From Sphingomonas sp. AP4-R1 (lineage in GTDB: Bacteria > Pseudomonadota > Alphaproteobacteria > Sphingomonadales > Sphingomonadaceae), in NCBI RefSeq assembly GCF_013113735.1, contig NZ_CP053346.1:2060001-2124000 (forward strand): a DNA stretch of 64,000 bases. The letters are read 5' to 3'. This document shows positions 27,875 through 36,247 of the stretch, one piece after another. Under the pieces are notes generated by a model. It was not told the DNA's origin. It searched no databases and worked only from the letters and a program-made list of their open reading frames with translations. Position 1 is the first letter of the stretch. Each line of letters opens with the position of its first letter. The position numbers and the translations under genes are program-made.

Positions 27875-29958
27875 CAGAAGGCCTGCCCGATCGAGATGTA
27901 GACGCCGATCTTGGACTCGCCCTTCTGGCGGTTGAGCGGGGTGGCGACGTCGATGCGGAACGGCCCGAAATTCGTATAGTAACGCGCGCCGATGCCGACG
28001 CCGTAGCGCATGCCGCTGATCGAGGGCGTGGATTTCTCGCCCACGCGGCCGCCGTCGAAGAAGGGCACGATCCCGTAATTGCCGAAGCGGTAGCGCGCCT
28101 CGACCGCGAATTCGGTGAGCGAGCGGCCGCCGATCGGATCGCCATTCACGTCCTTGGGGCCGAGCTGCTGATAGCCGAATCCGCGCACCGATCCGCCGCC
28201 GCCCGAATAAAGGCGGCGGGAGGGCGCGATCGAATCGCGCGACGCACCGACGATCGATCCCACGCGCACGCGCCCGGCCAGCACCAGCGCGCGGGTCAAC
28301 CGCCGGTAGGTGCTCGTCTCGGCCAGCATGCGCAGATAGGTGTCGAAGCCGCCGCCGCTCGTGGTCGTCTTCTGCGCCTCGGGGCTCAGCTTCAGGTTCA
28401 CGCGCAGCCCGCGCGTGGGATCGAGCAGGCTGTTCGACGTGTCATAGCCGCCCTGAAGCGGCAGGGCCGCGATCAGATAGGTGTCCTTCGGGCGCGTCGC
28501 GAGCAAAGCGTCGAACGGCGTTTCGCGCGTGGCGGTCAGCTCGGTCCCGATCGAATAGGTCCAGCGCTTCTGCCAGATCGGGGTGGACTGGCGGGCGATG
28601 CTGGCGCCCAGCGTCACCGATTGCGCGTCATAGGCGTCGAAGCGCTGGCGGCTGACGGTGAGGCCGCCTTCGAACGTCCGGTCGCGCTGGCCCGCATCCG
28701 AGCGGCGGAAGGTGGTGGACAAGGATTGCTGCTGCGTGCCCGCCAGCGCCGTCACGATCAGCGCGCCTTCGGGTGGGAAGAAGTTGCGATGTTCCCAGCT
28801 GCCGGTGAGCTTGACGCCCTCGCCCGTACCGTAGCCGCCCGTGGCCGACAGCGTGCGCGCGGGGCCGCGCTTCTGCCGCACCAGCAGATCGACCAGTTCG
28901 GTGCCGTCCGGCTGGACCTCGCCCGTCGCGATCGGCTCGACCGAGACGGTGGAGAGCAGGCTGGTGCCGATCAGCGCCTGCCGCAGATCGTCCACCTTGC
29001 GGGAATCGTAGATCTCGCCCGGATCGAAACGCGGGAAGACGTTGAGGTGGCGCAGCGTGAAGACCGGATCGCCTTCGGTGCGGAGCTTGCCGTAGCGCGC
29101 CTTGCGGCCGGATTCGATCGGCAGCGTATAGTCGCCGGTGGCGGTCGCCCCGTCGATCAGGATGTCGCGCTGGCCCACCTTGGCGAAGGGATAACCCTGC
29201 TCGGGCAGGCGCAGCGCCACGCGCGCCTCCGAATCCTCGATCGCGGCGGCGGCGATGGGGTCGCCCGTCTTCAGGCGCAGCGCACGGCGGGCGAACCGGG
29301 TCGGTTCGGGCTCGGCGCCCGTCACCGTGATCGCACCCAGCTTGTAGCGTGTGCCCGGCGTCGCGGTGATCGTCACCGGCACCGTGGCGACCGGATCGGT
29401 CGCGGCGGGAATGGTGACGATGGCGGTGCCGTCGAGATAGCCTTCGGAGCGCATCAGCCGCTCGGCCAGGCCCTTATCCTCCTGCGCGCGCGCGCCGATC
29501 TGGGTGGCGTTGGCGGCCTTCTTGCCGTCATGCAGCAGCGCCGAGAGCGTTTTGAAATCGTCGTCCAGCTCCAGCGGCTTCAGCCCCTCGACCTTCACCG
29601 TATAGGGGATCTGGCGCGCCGCATCGCCCTGCTCGGCACCGATCGTGGGCGCGGGCGTGGACTCGAACGTGGCGAGCGGGGGCAAAGGCTGCTGCAGCTC
29701 CGGCGCGACGAGGGGCGGAGGCGGCTCCGTCGTCGGCGCGGGCGTCGCGGGCGCGGTCTGCTCCAGCGGCGGCAGGGCCTTGTCGAACTCGGCATCGTCG
29801 AGAGCGGGTGTCGGCGGTGCGGGCGTCTGGGCGGCGGGATCGGGCGTGGCGGGCTGCTGCGCGTCGAGCGCGCCCGTCCACAGGCCGCCCGCAAGCAAAA
29901 GCGCGCTCAAACCCCGCCCGCGGCTCCGCCGCTCCCGTATCGCCCCTGTAATCACCAT
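27874..29958 (-). CDS. tamA: outer-membrane assembly factor TamA (Omp85 family)
   Basis: 694 residues. Signal peptide within ~10-35 (LSALLLAGGLWTGALDAQQ), then a Pro/Ala-rich stretch (~40-110) unusual in length for TamA, POTRA-type domains (~120-350; e.g. YKLGAITVTGAEPEPTRFA, DPVFTLRHLNVFP) and a 16-strand barrel (~370-694) with SVRGFGYQQLGP, the conserved Omp85 motif, and a C-terminal strand ending in phenylalanine (YISIGQAF). Start ATG 29958 is preferred to a TTG at 30027, since it directly precedes the basic n-region of the signal peptide. Coupled with tamB. Confidence 0.92.
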   Translation of the reverse strand: MVITGAIRERRSRGRGLSALLLAGGLWTGALDAQQPATPDPAAQTPAPPTPALDDAEFDKALPPLEQTAPATPAPTTEPPPPLVAPELQQPLPPLATFESTPAPTIGAEQGDAARQIPYTVKVEGLKPLELDDDFKTLSALLHDGKKAANATQIGARAQEDKGLAERLMRSEGYLDGTAIVTIPAATDPVATVPVTITATPGTRYKLGAITVTGAEPEPTRFARRALRLKTGDPIAAAAIEDSEARVALRLPEQGYPFAKVGQRDILIDGATATGDYTLPIESGRKARYGKLRTEGDPVFTLRHLNVFPRFDPGEIYDSRKVDDLRQALIGTSLLSTVSVEPIATGEVQPDGTELVDLLVRQKRGPARTLSATGGYGTGEGVKLTGSWEHRNFFPPEGALIVTALAGTQQQSLSTTFRRSDAGQRDRTFEGGLTVSRQRFDAYDAQSVTLGASIARQSTPIWQKRWTYSIGTELTATRETPFDALLATRPKDTYLIAALPLQGGYDTSNSLLDPTRGLRVNLKLSPEAQKTTTSGGGFDTYLRMLAETSTYRRLTRALVLAGRVRVGSIVGASRDSIAPSRRLYSGGGGSVRGFGYQQLGPKDVNGDPIGGRSLTEFAVEARYRFGNYGIVPFFDGGRVGEKSTPSISGMRYGVGIGARYYTNFGPFRIDVATPLNRQKGESKIGVYISIGQAF

Positions 29959-30023
29959 CCCTTGCGGGGGAGAAACCCCGACTCCGCAATCGGTTCCTGC
30001 CGGTCCGATGTTTTGTTCCGAAA

Positions 30024-30860
30024 TCAACGCAGGGCCGAAATGATGCCATAGGCGCTGGTGAGCGTCAGCACCGTGCCGACGAGAATCATCAGCGGGCGCG
30101 CGGGCACGCGCTTGGCGATCAGCGCGCCGAAGGGCGATGCGGCGAGGCCACCGATCAGCAGACCGATCGTGGCATGGGTGAAGGCCGAAAAGCCGAGCGC
30201 CGCGATGAAGGTGGCGGACACCGTCACCGTCAGGAAGAATTCGGACGTGTTGACCGTGCCGATCACCTTGCGGGGGCTGCCGCCCTGCACCAGCAGGTTG
30301 CTCGTGACGACGGGGCCATAGCCTCCGCCGCCCGCCGCATCGAGGAAGCCGCCCACCAGCCCCAGCGGCTCGATGATCCTCGGCGTGCGCTCACGCGGGG
30401 GCGAGACCCAGCCGCGCCAGATCAGATAGGTGCCGATGCAGAGCAGATAGGCCAGGATCAGCGGCCGTGCGGTGGCGGCGCTGACCGAACTCAGCACATA
30501 GGCGCCCAGCGCGCCGCCGATCACGGCCGGGATCGCCAGACGGACGAACATCCGCCAATCGACATTGCGATGCGCGACATGGCTGATGCTGGACGCCGCC
30601 GTCGTGAACGTCTCCACGACATGGACGCTGGCGGAGGCGGCCGCCGGCGGCAGGCCGAGGCTCATCAGCAGGGTGCTGGAAATCACCCCGAACGCCATGC
30701 CCAGCGCGCCATCCACGAGCTGAGCGGCAAATCCGACGGCGATGAAGGGCAGGACCTGGGAAAGTTCGAGAGAAGAAAGAAATTCCTGCACTTTTTGCCC
30801 TGTCCTTGGCCCCACCTGTCCTTCGCCAACGCGCGGATCGGGCTGGGGATGCGCTGACAT
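30024..30860 (-). CDS. TauE/SafE family membrane permease
   Basis: 278 residues, about eight membrane segments in two similar halves. The first half contains AAQLVDGALGMAFGVIS and SASVHVVETFTTAASSISH; the second half GGFLDAAGGGGYGPVVTSNLLVQGG and NTSEFFLTVTVSATFI. These glycine-rich paired motifs define TauE/SafE transporters, which move sulfite, sulfoacetate or other organic anions, mostly outward. The substrate cannot be told from sequence. It lies upstream of tamA on the same strand, but a 65-base gap and no functional link argue against a shared role. No clear regulator nearby. Confidence 0.85.
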   Translation of the reverse strand: MSAHPQPDPRVGEGQVGPRTGQKVQEFLSSLELSQVLPFIAVGFAAQLVDGALGMAFGVISSTLLMSLGLPPAAASASVHVVETFTTAASSISHVAHRNVDWRMFVRLAIPAVIGGALGAYVLSSVSAATARPLILAYLLCIGTYLIWRGWVSPPRERTPRIIEPLGLVGGFLDAAGGGGYGPVVTSNLLVQGGSPRKVIGTVNTSEFFLTVTVSATFIAALGFSAFTHATIGLLIGGLAASPFGALIAKRVPARPLMILVGTVLTLTSAYGIISALR

Positions 30861-30878
30861 CCGGGGGCAATCTTATCC

Positions 30879-30967
30879 CCGTTCGTACTGAGCCTGTCGA
30901 AGCACCGTTCTTCTTATCCCGGCGCAGGAAAGGAAGGGCAGCACTTCGACAAGCTCAGTGCAAACGG
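30879..30967. repeat. intergenic inverted repeat, family B, copy 1
   Basis: CCGTTCGTACTGAGCCTGTC at the left is complementary, with mismatches, to GACAAGCTCAGTGCAAACGG at the right. It sits between the YaiI-family gene and the TauE/SafE gene. Similar copies are at 36101-36230 and 63633-63716. Confidence 0.75.
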
Positions 30968-30975
30968 GTTGGAGA

Positions 30976-31446
30976 TTAACGGGTCGGCGGCCGTCGCTTG
31001 AGGCGCACGAGCGCCTCATCCAGCGCGGAGAGGAAGCGCGAGCGATCCGTCTTGGAGAAAGGCGCGGGGCCGCCGAGCTGCTCGCCGCCCGCGCGCAGAT
31101 CGGCCATGATCGCGCGCACCGCGATCGCATTGCCGATCGAGGCGGCGGTGAAAGGCTTGCCCGTCGGCGCGATCACGGTGGCGCCCGCCTTGATGCTGCG
31201 ATCGGCGAGCAGGATGTCGGCCGTCACCACGATCGTATCCGGCCCGGCCGCCTCCGCGATCCAGTCGTCGGCGGCATCGAACGCGTCGCTCACGATCTGG
31301 CGGTGGAGCAAGGGATGCGCGGGCACGCGCAGGTGGCTGTTGCTCACGATCGTCACCGGCGCCTCGTGGCGGAAGGCGGTCTTGTAGATCTCCTCCTTCA
31401 CCGGGCAGGCATCGGCATCGACGAGAATGGAGACGGGCGCTGGCAT
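30976..31446 (-). CDS. YaiI/YqxD family (UPF0178, DUF188) protein
   Basis: 156 residues. The N-terminus ILVDADACPVKEEIYKTA is the family signature (DADACPVK), followed by VSNSHLRVP, IVSDAFDAADDWIAE and TADILLADRSIKAGATVIAP. The set of acidic residues resembles a PIN/NYN-like nuclease site, and the family is thought to be hydrolytic, but its biochemical role is not established. Length matches the family. Standalone gene, divergent from the Nudix gene. Confidence 0.9.
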   Translation of the reverse strand: MPAPVSILVDADACPVKEEIYKTAFRHEAPVTIVSNSHLRVPAHPLLHRQIVSDAFDAADDWIAEAAGPDTIVVTADILLADRSIKAGATVIAPTGKPFTAASIGNAIAVRAIMADLRAGGEQLGGPAPFSKTDRSRFLSALDEALVRLKRRPPTR

Positions 31447-31589
31447 GAGGCCGCCTTACCGGCCCGATGGCACGCTTGGAATGGCCTGTGGCCGATGTGC
31501 AACGCGAGGGCCGGTCCATTCGTAGCTAAACTTGCGGAAACGCTCGGCTTGTCGCAGCGTTATGGAATGGGACGGGGCCGGAGCGATGT

Positions 31590-32087
31590 ATGAGCCAACC
31601 CCGTAGCGCGGGCATCCTGCTGTATCGCCACGGAGCCCGCGGCATCGATGTGCTGCTGATCCTGCCCGGCGGCCCCTATTGGCGTCGCCGCAACGAAGGC
31701 GCGTGGCAGATCCCCAAAGGCGCGATCGAGCCCGGCGAGGAGCCGATCCAGGCCGCCGTGCGCGAACTGCAGGAGGAACTGGGCGTGGTACTGGAGGGCA
31801 AGGCGCCGCGCCGGCTCTGCACGGTGCGCCAGGCGGGCGGCAAGCGCGTCGAGGCCTTCGCGACCGAGCGCGACTGGGATGTCGCGGACCTCGTCAGCGC
31901 CGAGATCAGCATCGAATGGCCGCCACGGTCGGGCCGGATCGTGACCGTGCCCGAGGTGGGCGAGGCGCGCTGGTTTCCGCTGGACGAGGCCGATGCCGCG
32001 ATGCTTGCCAGTCAGCGCCCGATTCTGGATGCGCTGCGCGCGATGCTGCTGGATAACAAGCGGCGCAAGGCCGGCAGCGCATCGTAA
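31590..32087 (+). CDS. Nudix hydrolase
   Basis: 165 residues. The Nudix box G-x5-E-x7-R-E-x-x-E-E-x-G is complete: GAIEPGEEPIQAAVRELQEELG, readable in two parts as GAIEPGEEPIQ and AVRELQEELGV, where the glutamates bind Mg2+. It starts SAGILLYRHGARGIDVLLI and has WQIPKGAIE, as in Nudix proteins of the ADP-ribose or dinucleoside polyphosphate hydrolysing type. Start ATG 31590. The short insert EAFATERDWDVADL and C-terminal VGEARWFPLDEA help place it with the ~150-165-residue NTP pyrophosphohydrolase-like group, but the substrate is undetermined. A single gene, followed by the M20 peptidase gene on the same strand. Confidence 0.9.
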   Translation: MSQPRSAGILLYRHGARGIDVLLILPGGPYWRRRNEGAWQIPKGAIEPGEEPIQAAVRELQEELGVVLEGKAPRRLCTVRQAGGKRVEAFATERDWDVADLVSAEISIEWPPRSGRIVTVPEVGEARWFPLDEADAAMLASQRPILDALRAMLLDNKRRKAGSAS

Positions 32088-32167
32088 AGCGCGGCCGTTA
32101 CGCTGGACCTTCGCGGAAAACCGCTTCATCCTGTTGCCCATGCGCCGTCCTGGCGCGGGGGCAAGAG

Positions 32168-33703
32168 ATGATCCGACCGAGCCGTTTTTCCGTTTCCGCG
32201 CTGATGCTGGCGACGCTGATGGCGGTCTCGCCCGGTCAGGCGCTCACCCCCGCCGACGAGAAAGCGATCACCGCCGCCGCGCAGGCCACTCTGCCCGAGC
32301 TGGTCGATGCGGTGATGATCCCGAACGTGATGCGCGCCTCCACCGCCGACATGCGCCGCAACGCCGATTGGGTGGAGGCCGCGTTCAAGCGCCACGGTTT
32401 CGCCGCCCGGCAGCTGGCCGATGGCGAGACGCCGATGGTCTATGTCGAGGCGCCCGCCGCCGCGAAGGGCGCGAAGACGGTGTTGTTCTACGCGCATATG
32501 GACGGGCAGGCGGTGAACCCGGCCGAATGGAACCAGCCGGGCCCGTTCGTGCCGACACTGAAGAAAAAGAAGCCGGACGGCACGTGGGAGGTGCTGCCGA
32601 TCGACGCGTTGGCCAAGGGCGCGCCCGATCCGGAGTGGCGCCTGTTCGGTCGATCGGCGGCGGACGACAAGGCGCCGATCCTGATGCTGATGGCGGCGAT
32701 GGATGCGCTGAAGGCGGCCGGGAAAACGCCCGCCATCCGCATCAAGATCCTGATCGACAGCCACGAGGAAGGCGGCCCGCCGACGCTGGAAAATGTGGTC
32801 GAGCAGAATGCCGCTCTGCTGAAGGCCGATGCGGTGGTGATGCTCGACGGGCCGATGCACGAGAGCAACAAGCCCACTTTGGTGTTCGGTCATCGCGGCG
32901 GCGGCGGCTTCTCGCTCACCGTGTGGGGCGCGCGGACCGAGTTGCACAGCGGACATTACGGGAATTACGCATCCAATCCCGCCTTCGCGCTCGCGCAGTT
33001 GCTGGCGACGATGAAGGATGCGGACGGGCGCGTGCTGATCCCCGGTTTCTACGAGGGCGTGGCGCTGGATCCCGCCGCCAAGGCCGCGCGCGCCGCCGTG
33101 CCCGATGACGAGGTGGCGCTGCGCAAGCGGCTCGGCATCAAGGCGAACGAGAAAGTGGGGACGAGCTATCAGGAAGCGCTCGCTTATCCCTCGCTCAACA
33201 TCACCTCGATGAAGGCGGGCTCGCCCGAGGCCTCGCGCACGATCATCCCGGCCTTCGCCATCGCCACCTTCGATGCGCGCACCGTGCCGGGCACGCCCGC
33301 GCCGCGCCAGGTCGCGCTCGTCCGCGCGTGGGTGGAAAAGCAGGGCTATCATCTGGTGCAGGGCCCGCCGACCGATGAGGAGCGCGCCACCTATGCGAAG
33401 CTCGCGACCATCGCCGGCGGCGAGGGGCAGGGGCAGGCGCTGCAGACTCCGCTGGACGCGGCGGTGGGCGGCTGGGCGCACAAGGCGTTCGTCGGCGCGT
33501 GGAAGGCGGAGCCGGTCCGTATCCCGATCATGGGCGGCAGCGTGCCGACGCGCCCGCTGGTGGATGGCGTGAGGGCGCCGATCCTGCTCGTGCCGCTCGT
33601 CAACAACGACAATAACCAGCATGCCGCGAACGAAAATCTGCGCATCGGCAATTACGTCATGGGCGTGAAGAGCCTCTATGCCTTGTTCAGCCAGCCGCTC
33701 TGA
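32168..33703 (+). CDS. exported M20-family metallopeptidase
   Basis: 511 residues. An N-terminal signal peptide (SVSALMLATLMAVSPGQA) places it in the periplasm. Metal-site motifs of M20/M28-like peptidases are visible: VLFYAHMDGQAVN (first zinc histidine and aspartate), GRSAADDKAPILM (bridging aspartate) and KILIDSHEEGGPPT (glutamates). A dimerisation domain inserts at about 235-390 (RTELHSGHYGNY). The likely activity is hydrolysis of dipeptides, carboxy-terminal residues or N-acyl amino acids. Start ATG 32168. No operon partner; the metallo-beta-lactamase gene follows after 58 bases but is unrelated in function. Confidence 0.9.
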   Translation: MIRPSRFSVSALMLATLMAVSPGQALTPADEKAITAAAQATLPELVDAVMIPNVMRASTADMRRNADWVEAAFKRHGFAARQLADGETPMVYVEAPAAAKGAKTVLFYAHMDGQAVNPAEWNQPGPFVPTLKKKKPDGTWEVLPIDALAKGAPDPEWRLFGRSAADDKAPILMLMAAMDALKAAGKTPAIRIKILIDSHEEGGPPTLENVVEQNAALLKADAVVMLDGPMHESNKPTLVFGHRGGGGFSLTVWGARTELHSGHYGNYASNPAFALAQLLATMKDADGRVLIPGFYEGVALDPAAKAARAAVPDDEVALRKRLGIKANEKVGTSYQEALAYPSLNITSMKAGSPEASRTIIPAFAIATFDARTVPGTPAPRQVALVRAWVEKQGYHLVQGPPTDEERATYAKLATIAGGEGQGQALQTPLDAAVGGWAHKAFVGAWKAEPVRIPIMGGSVPTRPLVDGVRAPILLVPLVNNDNNQHAANENLRIGNYVMGVKSLYALFSQPL

Positions 33704-33761
33704 CATCGGGGCGGCGACGAATGCATTTGGGGCGGGCGCGGCGGCGGGCTAGCACAGTGCG

Positions 33762-34622
33762 ATGACTCGCCTCGCTTTGTTCGCCGCCGGCCTGCTCGCG
33801 CTGGCGGCCCCGCTCGCTCCCGCGCTTGCGCAATCGGCGGAGACGCGCGTGGGGTGGAACCGGCCGTTCGAGCCGTTCCGCATCCGGGGCAATCTCTATT
33901 ATGTCGGCACGGCGGGGCTCTCTTCCTATCTGCTGACGGGCAAGGCGGGCCATGTGCTGATCGACGGCGCGCTGCCCGAAAGCGCGCCGCAGATCGCGGC
34001 CAACATCCAGAAGCTCGGCTTCCGCCTGCGCGATGTGCGCATCATCCTGATCAACCACAGCCATGTCGATCATGCCGGGGGCCTCGCGAAGCTCAAGGCG
34101 CTGACGGGCGCGAAGCTCTATGCCAGCGCGGGCGACATGCCCGATCTGGAGGCGGGGCGGACGCTGGGCCGCACCGATCTGTCCGATTTCCCGCCAGTGC
34201 ATGTCGATCGCCTCGTCCGCGATGGTCAGGTCGTGGCACTCGGCCCGATCCGGCTGACCGCCCTGCTGACCCCGGGCCATACGAAGGGCGCGACGAGCTG
34301 GCTCACCACTCTGGCCGGCAAGCGCGTGATCTTCGCCTCCAGCATTTCGGTGGCGGGACAGAAGCTGGTCGGCAATGAGGAGTATCCGAGCGCGGCCGCC
34401 GATTTCGAAGCGACCTTCCGCAAGCTGAAGAGCGTGAAGGCGGATATCTTCCTCAACTATCACGCCGAGGGTTTCGGGCTGAACGAGAAGCGCGCGGTGC
34501 TGAATGCCGGCAAGGCGGACGCGTTCGTCGATCCGGGCGAACTGGGCCGCGTGGTCGCGGCGTCCGAGAAGAGCTTCACGAAGGAACTGGCCAGCCAGAA
34601 AGCGGGCAACCCGCCGAGCTAG
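33762..34622 (+). CDS. metallo-beta-lactamase, subclass B3-like
   Basis: 286 residues with signal peptide LALFAAGLLALAAPLAPALA. B3 features are readable: WNRPFEPFRIRGNLYYVGTAGLSSYLL at the N-terminus (shown in parts NRPFEPFRI and NLYYVGTAGLSSYLL), the zinc motif NHSHVDHAGG (H-x-H-x-D-H), LLTPGHTKGATSWL with the third histidine and LNYHAEGFG with the fourth. Subclass B3 enzymes hydrolyse penicillins, cephalosporins and carbapenems in the periplasm, and sphingomonads often carry chromosomal ones. Without resistance data, activity is unproven; related MBL-fold hydrolases and lactonases share the HxHxDH motif but usually not the N-terminal signature. Confidence 0.8.
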   Translation: MTRLALFAAGLLALAAPLAPALAQSAETRVGWNRPFEPFRIRGNLYYVGTAGLSSYLLTGKAGHVLIDGALPESAPQIAANIQKLGFRLRDVRIILINHSHVDHAGGLAKLKALTGAKLYASAGDMPDLEAGRTLGRTDLSDFPPVHVDRLVRDGQVVALGPIRLTALLTPGHTKGATSWLTTLAGKRVIFASSISVAGQKLVGNEEYPSAAADFEATFRKLKSVKADIFLNYHAEGFGLNEKRAVLNAGKADAFVDPGELGRVVAASEKSFTKELASQKAGNPPS

Positions 34623-34658
34623 GCGGCTGGAAGTGGGGGCCGCTTCGCCCGGAGCGAC

Positions 34659-35321
34659 CTAATGGGGGCGATGCTCGTCAATATAGCGTAATTCATGCTG
34701 AGCGATTTCATTTTTGGGCTCGTATTTAAGGCTGTTGCGATATGCCTTTGTGGCGTCGTCCCAGCGTTCTAGATCCGTGTATGAATATCCTTGCCCACGA
34801 AGTGCGACTGCCCGCCAGTGCGCGATGCTTGCCCGATCCGGAAGTTTCGATGAGGCGGTTTCCGCTCTCTTATAGACGGAGAGCGCACGTTCGGGATCGC
34901 CGTTCACCCGAACCGCATATGCATATTCGGTCAAATATTGAGCATTATTGGGGGCGTGGCCGACGAGAATTTCGAGTGTCTGCGCCGCCTCTGTCGGTCG
35001 CTTTAGCTCGTTAAGCGCATAACCCTTGAGGAGCAGGGCATCACACCAGTCATTCTCGATGGAAATCTTGAATCCGCCTTTCATGAAACCCTGCAGAACG
35101 GCAACGGCTTCACTTGGGCAAATTGCCGCTGGATCCTTTGCTTCCTCGCTCATTGCCCGGCTGATGATCGGATCGATCAATGCCAGCGACTGATCCGCAT
35201 GCCCCTCTCTCAGCAATTGCTTCGCTTGTTCGAGATCGCTTTGGTGAGCTTGGCCACAAACAGGTGAGCTCATAAAGACCAAGCTGGCGAACAAGATAGG
35301 GTAACTGTTCCGGACGTGCAT
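34659..35321 (-). CDS. exported tetratricopeptide-repeat protein, low GC
   Basis: 220 residues. A signal-peptide-like start (YPILFASLVFMSSPVCG) is followed by TPR-like helices: LEQAKQLLREGHADQSLALID, CDALLLKGYALNELKRPTEA, YLTEYAYAVRVNGDPERALSVY and WRAVALRGQGYSYTDLERWDDA. It probably binds another protein in the periplasm; its partner is unknown. Base composition differs sharply from its neighbours: I counted 40% G+C at 34681-34740 and 48% at 34921-34980 against 60% at 34441-34500. This points to acquisition by transfer. Start ATG 35321 rather than 35384, because it opens the signal peptide. Confidence 0.75.
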   Translation of the reverse strand: MHVRNSYPILFASLVFMSSPVCGQAHQSDLEQAKQLLREGHADQSLALIDPIISRAMSEEAKDPAAICPSEAVAVLQGFMKGGFKISIENDWCDALLLKGYALNELKRPTEAAQTLEILVGHAPNNAQYLTEYAYAVRVNGDPERALSVYKRAETASSKLPDRASIAHWRAVALRGQGYSYTDLERWDDATKAYRNSLKYEPKNEIAQHELRYIDEHRPH

Positions 35322-35417
35322 TCGGCCTCTCTGCGAGCGTAGATCAGGTTTGTAGGTGAGCCCTGTTCTGTCCGCCAGCTGCATTAGCGGAACCTAATGC
35401 CGTTCTTTCCCCGATAC

Positions 35418-35450
35418 AAAAAACGCCCCCGCCCGCGAGGGGCAGGGGCG
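35418..35450 (-). terminator. rho-independent terminator after the small heat-shock gene
   Basis: On the minus strand CGCCCCTGCCC pairs with GGGCGGGGGCG (one G-T pair) around a 5-base loop, followed directly by six T residues (35418-35423 on plus are A). It lies 27 bases after the stop of the Hsp20 gene. Confidence 0.88.
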
Positions 35451-35476
35451 CCTTTTCGCCGCGAGGGCGCCGGGGC

Positions 35477-35944
35477 TCAGGCCGCCTGGCGCGCGTCGTT
35501 CACGGCCTCGATCGTGGGCGACTGCCCGTCGATCGCGATCGTGCGCGGCTTCTTGTGCTCGGGCACTTCACGGACCAGCTCGATATTGAGCAGGCCGTCC
35601 GTATAGGACGCGCCGGTCACGCGGATCGTGTCGGCCAGCTGGAAGCGGCGCTCGAACGCGCGCTTGCCGATGCCGCGATGGAGGAATTCGCGCTTGTCAC
35701 CATCGGTCGGCTCTGTGGCGCGGCCGGTGATGGTCAGCACATTGTCCTGCGCGGTGATGTCCAGCTCGTCGCGGGTGAAGCCGGCGGTCGCCATCGAGAT
35801 GCGGTACGTGTCCTCGGACACCTTCTCGATATTGTAGGGCGGATAGGCATCACCCTCGCCGCGGGTGGCGAGATCGACGAGGCGGTTCAGATTCTCGAAG
35901 CCGATCGAGCTGCGGAGCAGGGGGGCGAAATCAAAGGTACGCAT
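35477..35944 (-). CDS. small heat-shock protein, Hsp20/IbpA family
   Basis: 155 residues, close to IbpA-type proteins. ATP-independent chaperone that holds unfolded proteins. N-terminus MRTFDFAPLLRSSIGFENLN is typical of the class A rhizobial/sphingomonad group. The alpha-crystallin domain (~35-125) contains PPYNIEKVSEDTYRISMATAGF, LTITGRA and GLLNIELVREVPE. The expected C-terminal I-x-I anchor (RTIAIDG) is present. It is preceded by a sigma-32-like promoter and a ROSE-type leader and followed by a strong terminator, so it is a single-gene heat-shock unit. Confidence 0.95.
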   Translation of the reverse strand: MRTFDFAPLLRSSIGFENLNRLVDLATRGEGDAYPPYNIEKVSEDTYRISMATAGFTRDELDITAQDNVLTITGRATEPTDGDKREFLHRGIGKRAFERRFQLADTIRVTGASYTDGLLNIELVREVPEHKKPRTIAIDGQSPTIEAVNDARQAA

Positions 35945-36037
35945 CGGTTCAATCCTTCACAAGCGATTGAAAGATAAGGCCATGGCGACGCCACTGGCCC
36001 GCCGCGACCGCCCCGTGAGGCGACGGTCCCGACGCGC
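35945..36037 (-). ncRNA. ROSE-type RNA thermometer in the hsp20 leader
   Basis: The 5' leader of about 90 bases ends in a hairpin on the minus strand at 35949-35970. UCAAUC pairs with GAUUGA, then a single bulged G, CUU pairs with AAG, and the loop is GUG. The 3' arm holds the AGGA ribosome site and the 5' arm holds UCGCU, matching the U(U/C)GCU rule of ROSE elements that mask the Shine-Dalgarno at normal temperature. Further stems (GACCGTCGCC with GGGGCGGTC; GGCC...GGCC) lie upstream, as in the multi-stem ROSE leaders of alphaproteobacterial small heat-shock genes. Confidence 0.8.
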
Positions 36038-36043
36038 AACGAG

Positions 36044-36069
36044 ATATGGTGGGGGTGTTTGATTTCAAG
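36044..36069 (-). promoter_or_regulatory. sigma-32 (heat-shock) promoter of hsp20
   Basis: Reading the minus strand: CTTGAAA (36063-36069), an 11-base spacer, and CACCATAT (36044-36051). This is close to the RpoH consensus CTTGAAA with CCCCATNT. The start site would fall near 36037, giving the ~90-base leader that contains the ROSE element. Confidence 0.75.
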
Positions 36070-36100
36070 CGGTGAGCGGGGGGCACCGCGCGCCTCTTTC

Positions 36101-36230
36101 CCCTTCGTGCTGAGCCTGTCGAAGCACCGTCCTTCTTTTCCTGAAGCGGAAGAAAGAAGGGCAGCACCCTTCGACTGCCTGCCAAGGCAGGCGCTCAGGA
36201 CAGGCTTCGACAGGCTCAGTGCGAACGGGA
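36101..36230. repeat. intergenic inverted repeat, family B, copy 2
   Basis: Left CCTTCGTGCTGAGCCTGTCG and right CGACAGGCTCAGTGCGAACG are largely complementary. A shorter internal hairpin includes the CAGGACAGG/CCTGCC region. Between the hsp20 promoter and the DUF885 gene. Confidence 0.75.
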
Positions 36231-36247
36231 CGGGAAGAGAGGCCGAA

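Noticed and set aside
24248..27901. 1217-codon open frame on plus
   Set aside because: Exactly antisense to tamB. Composition is Arg/Ala/Gly/His-rich without domains, as expected for the complement of a high-GC gene.
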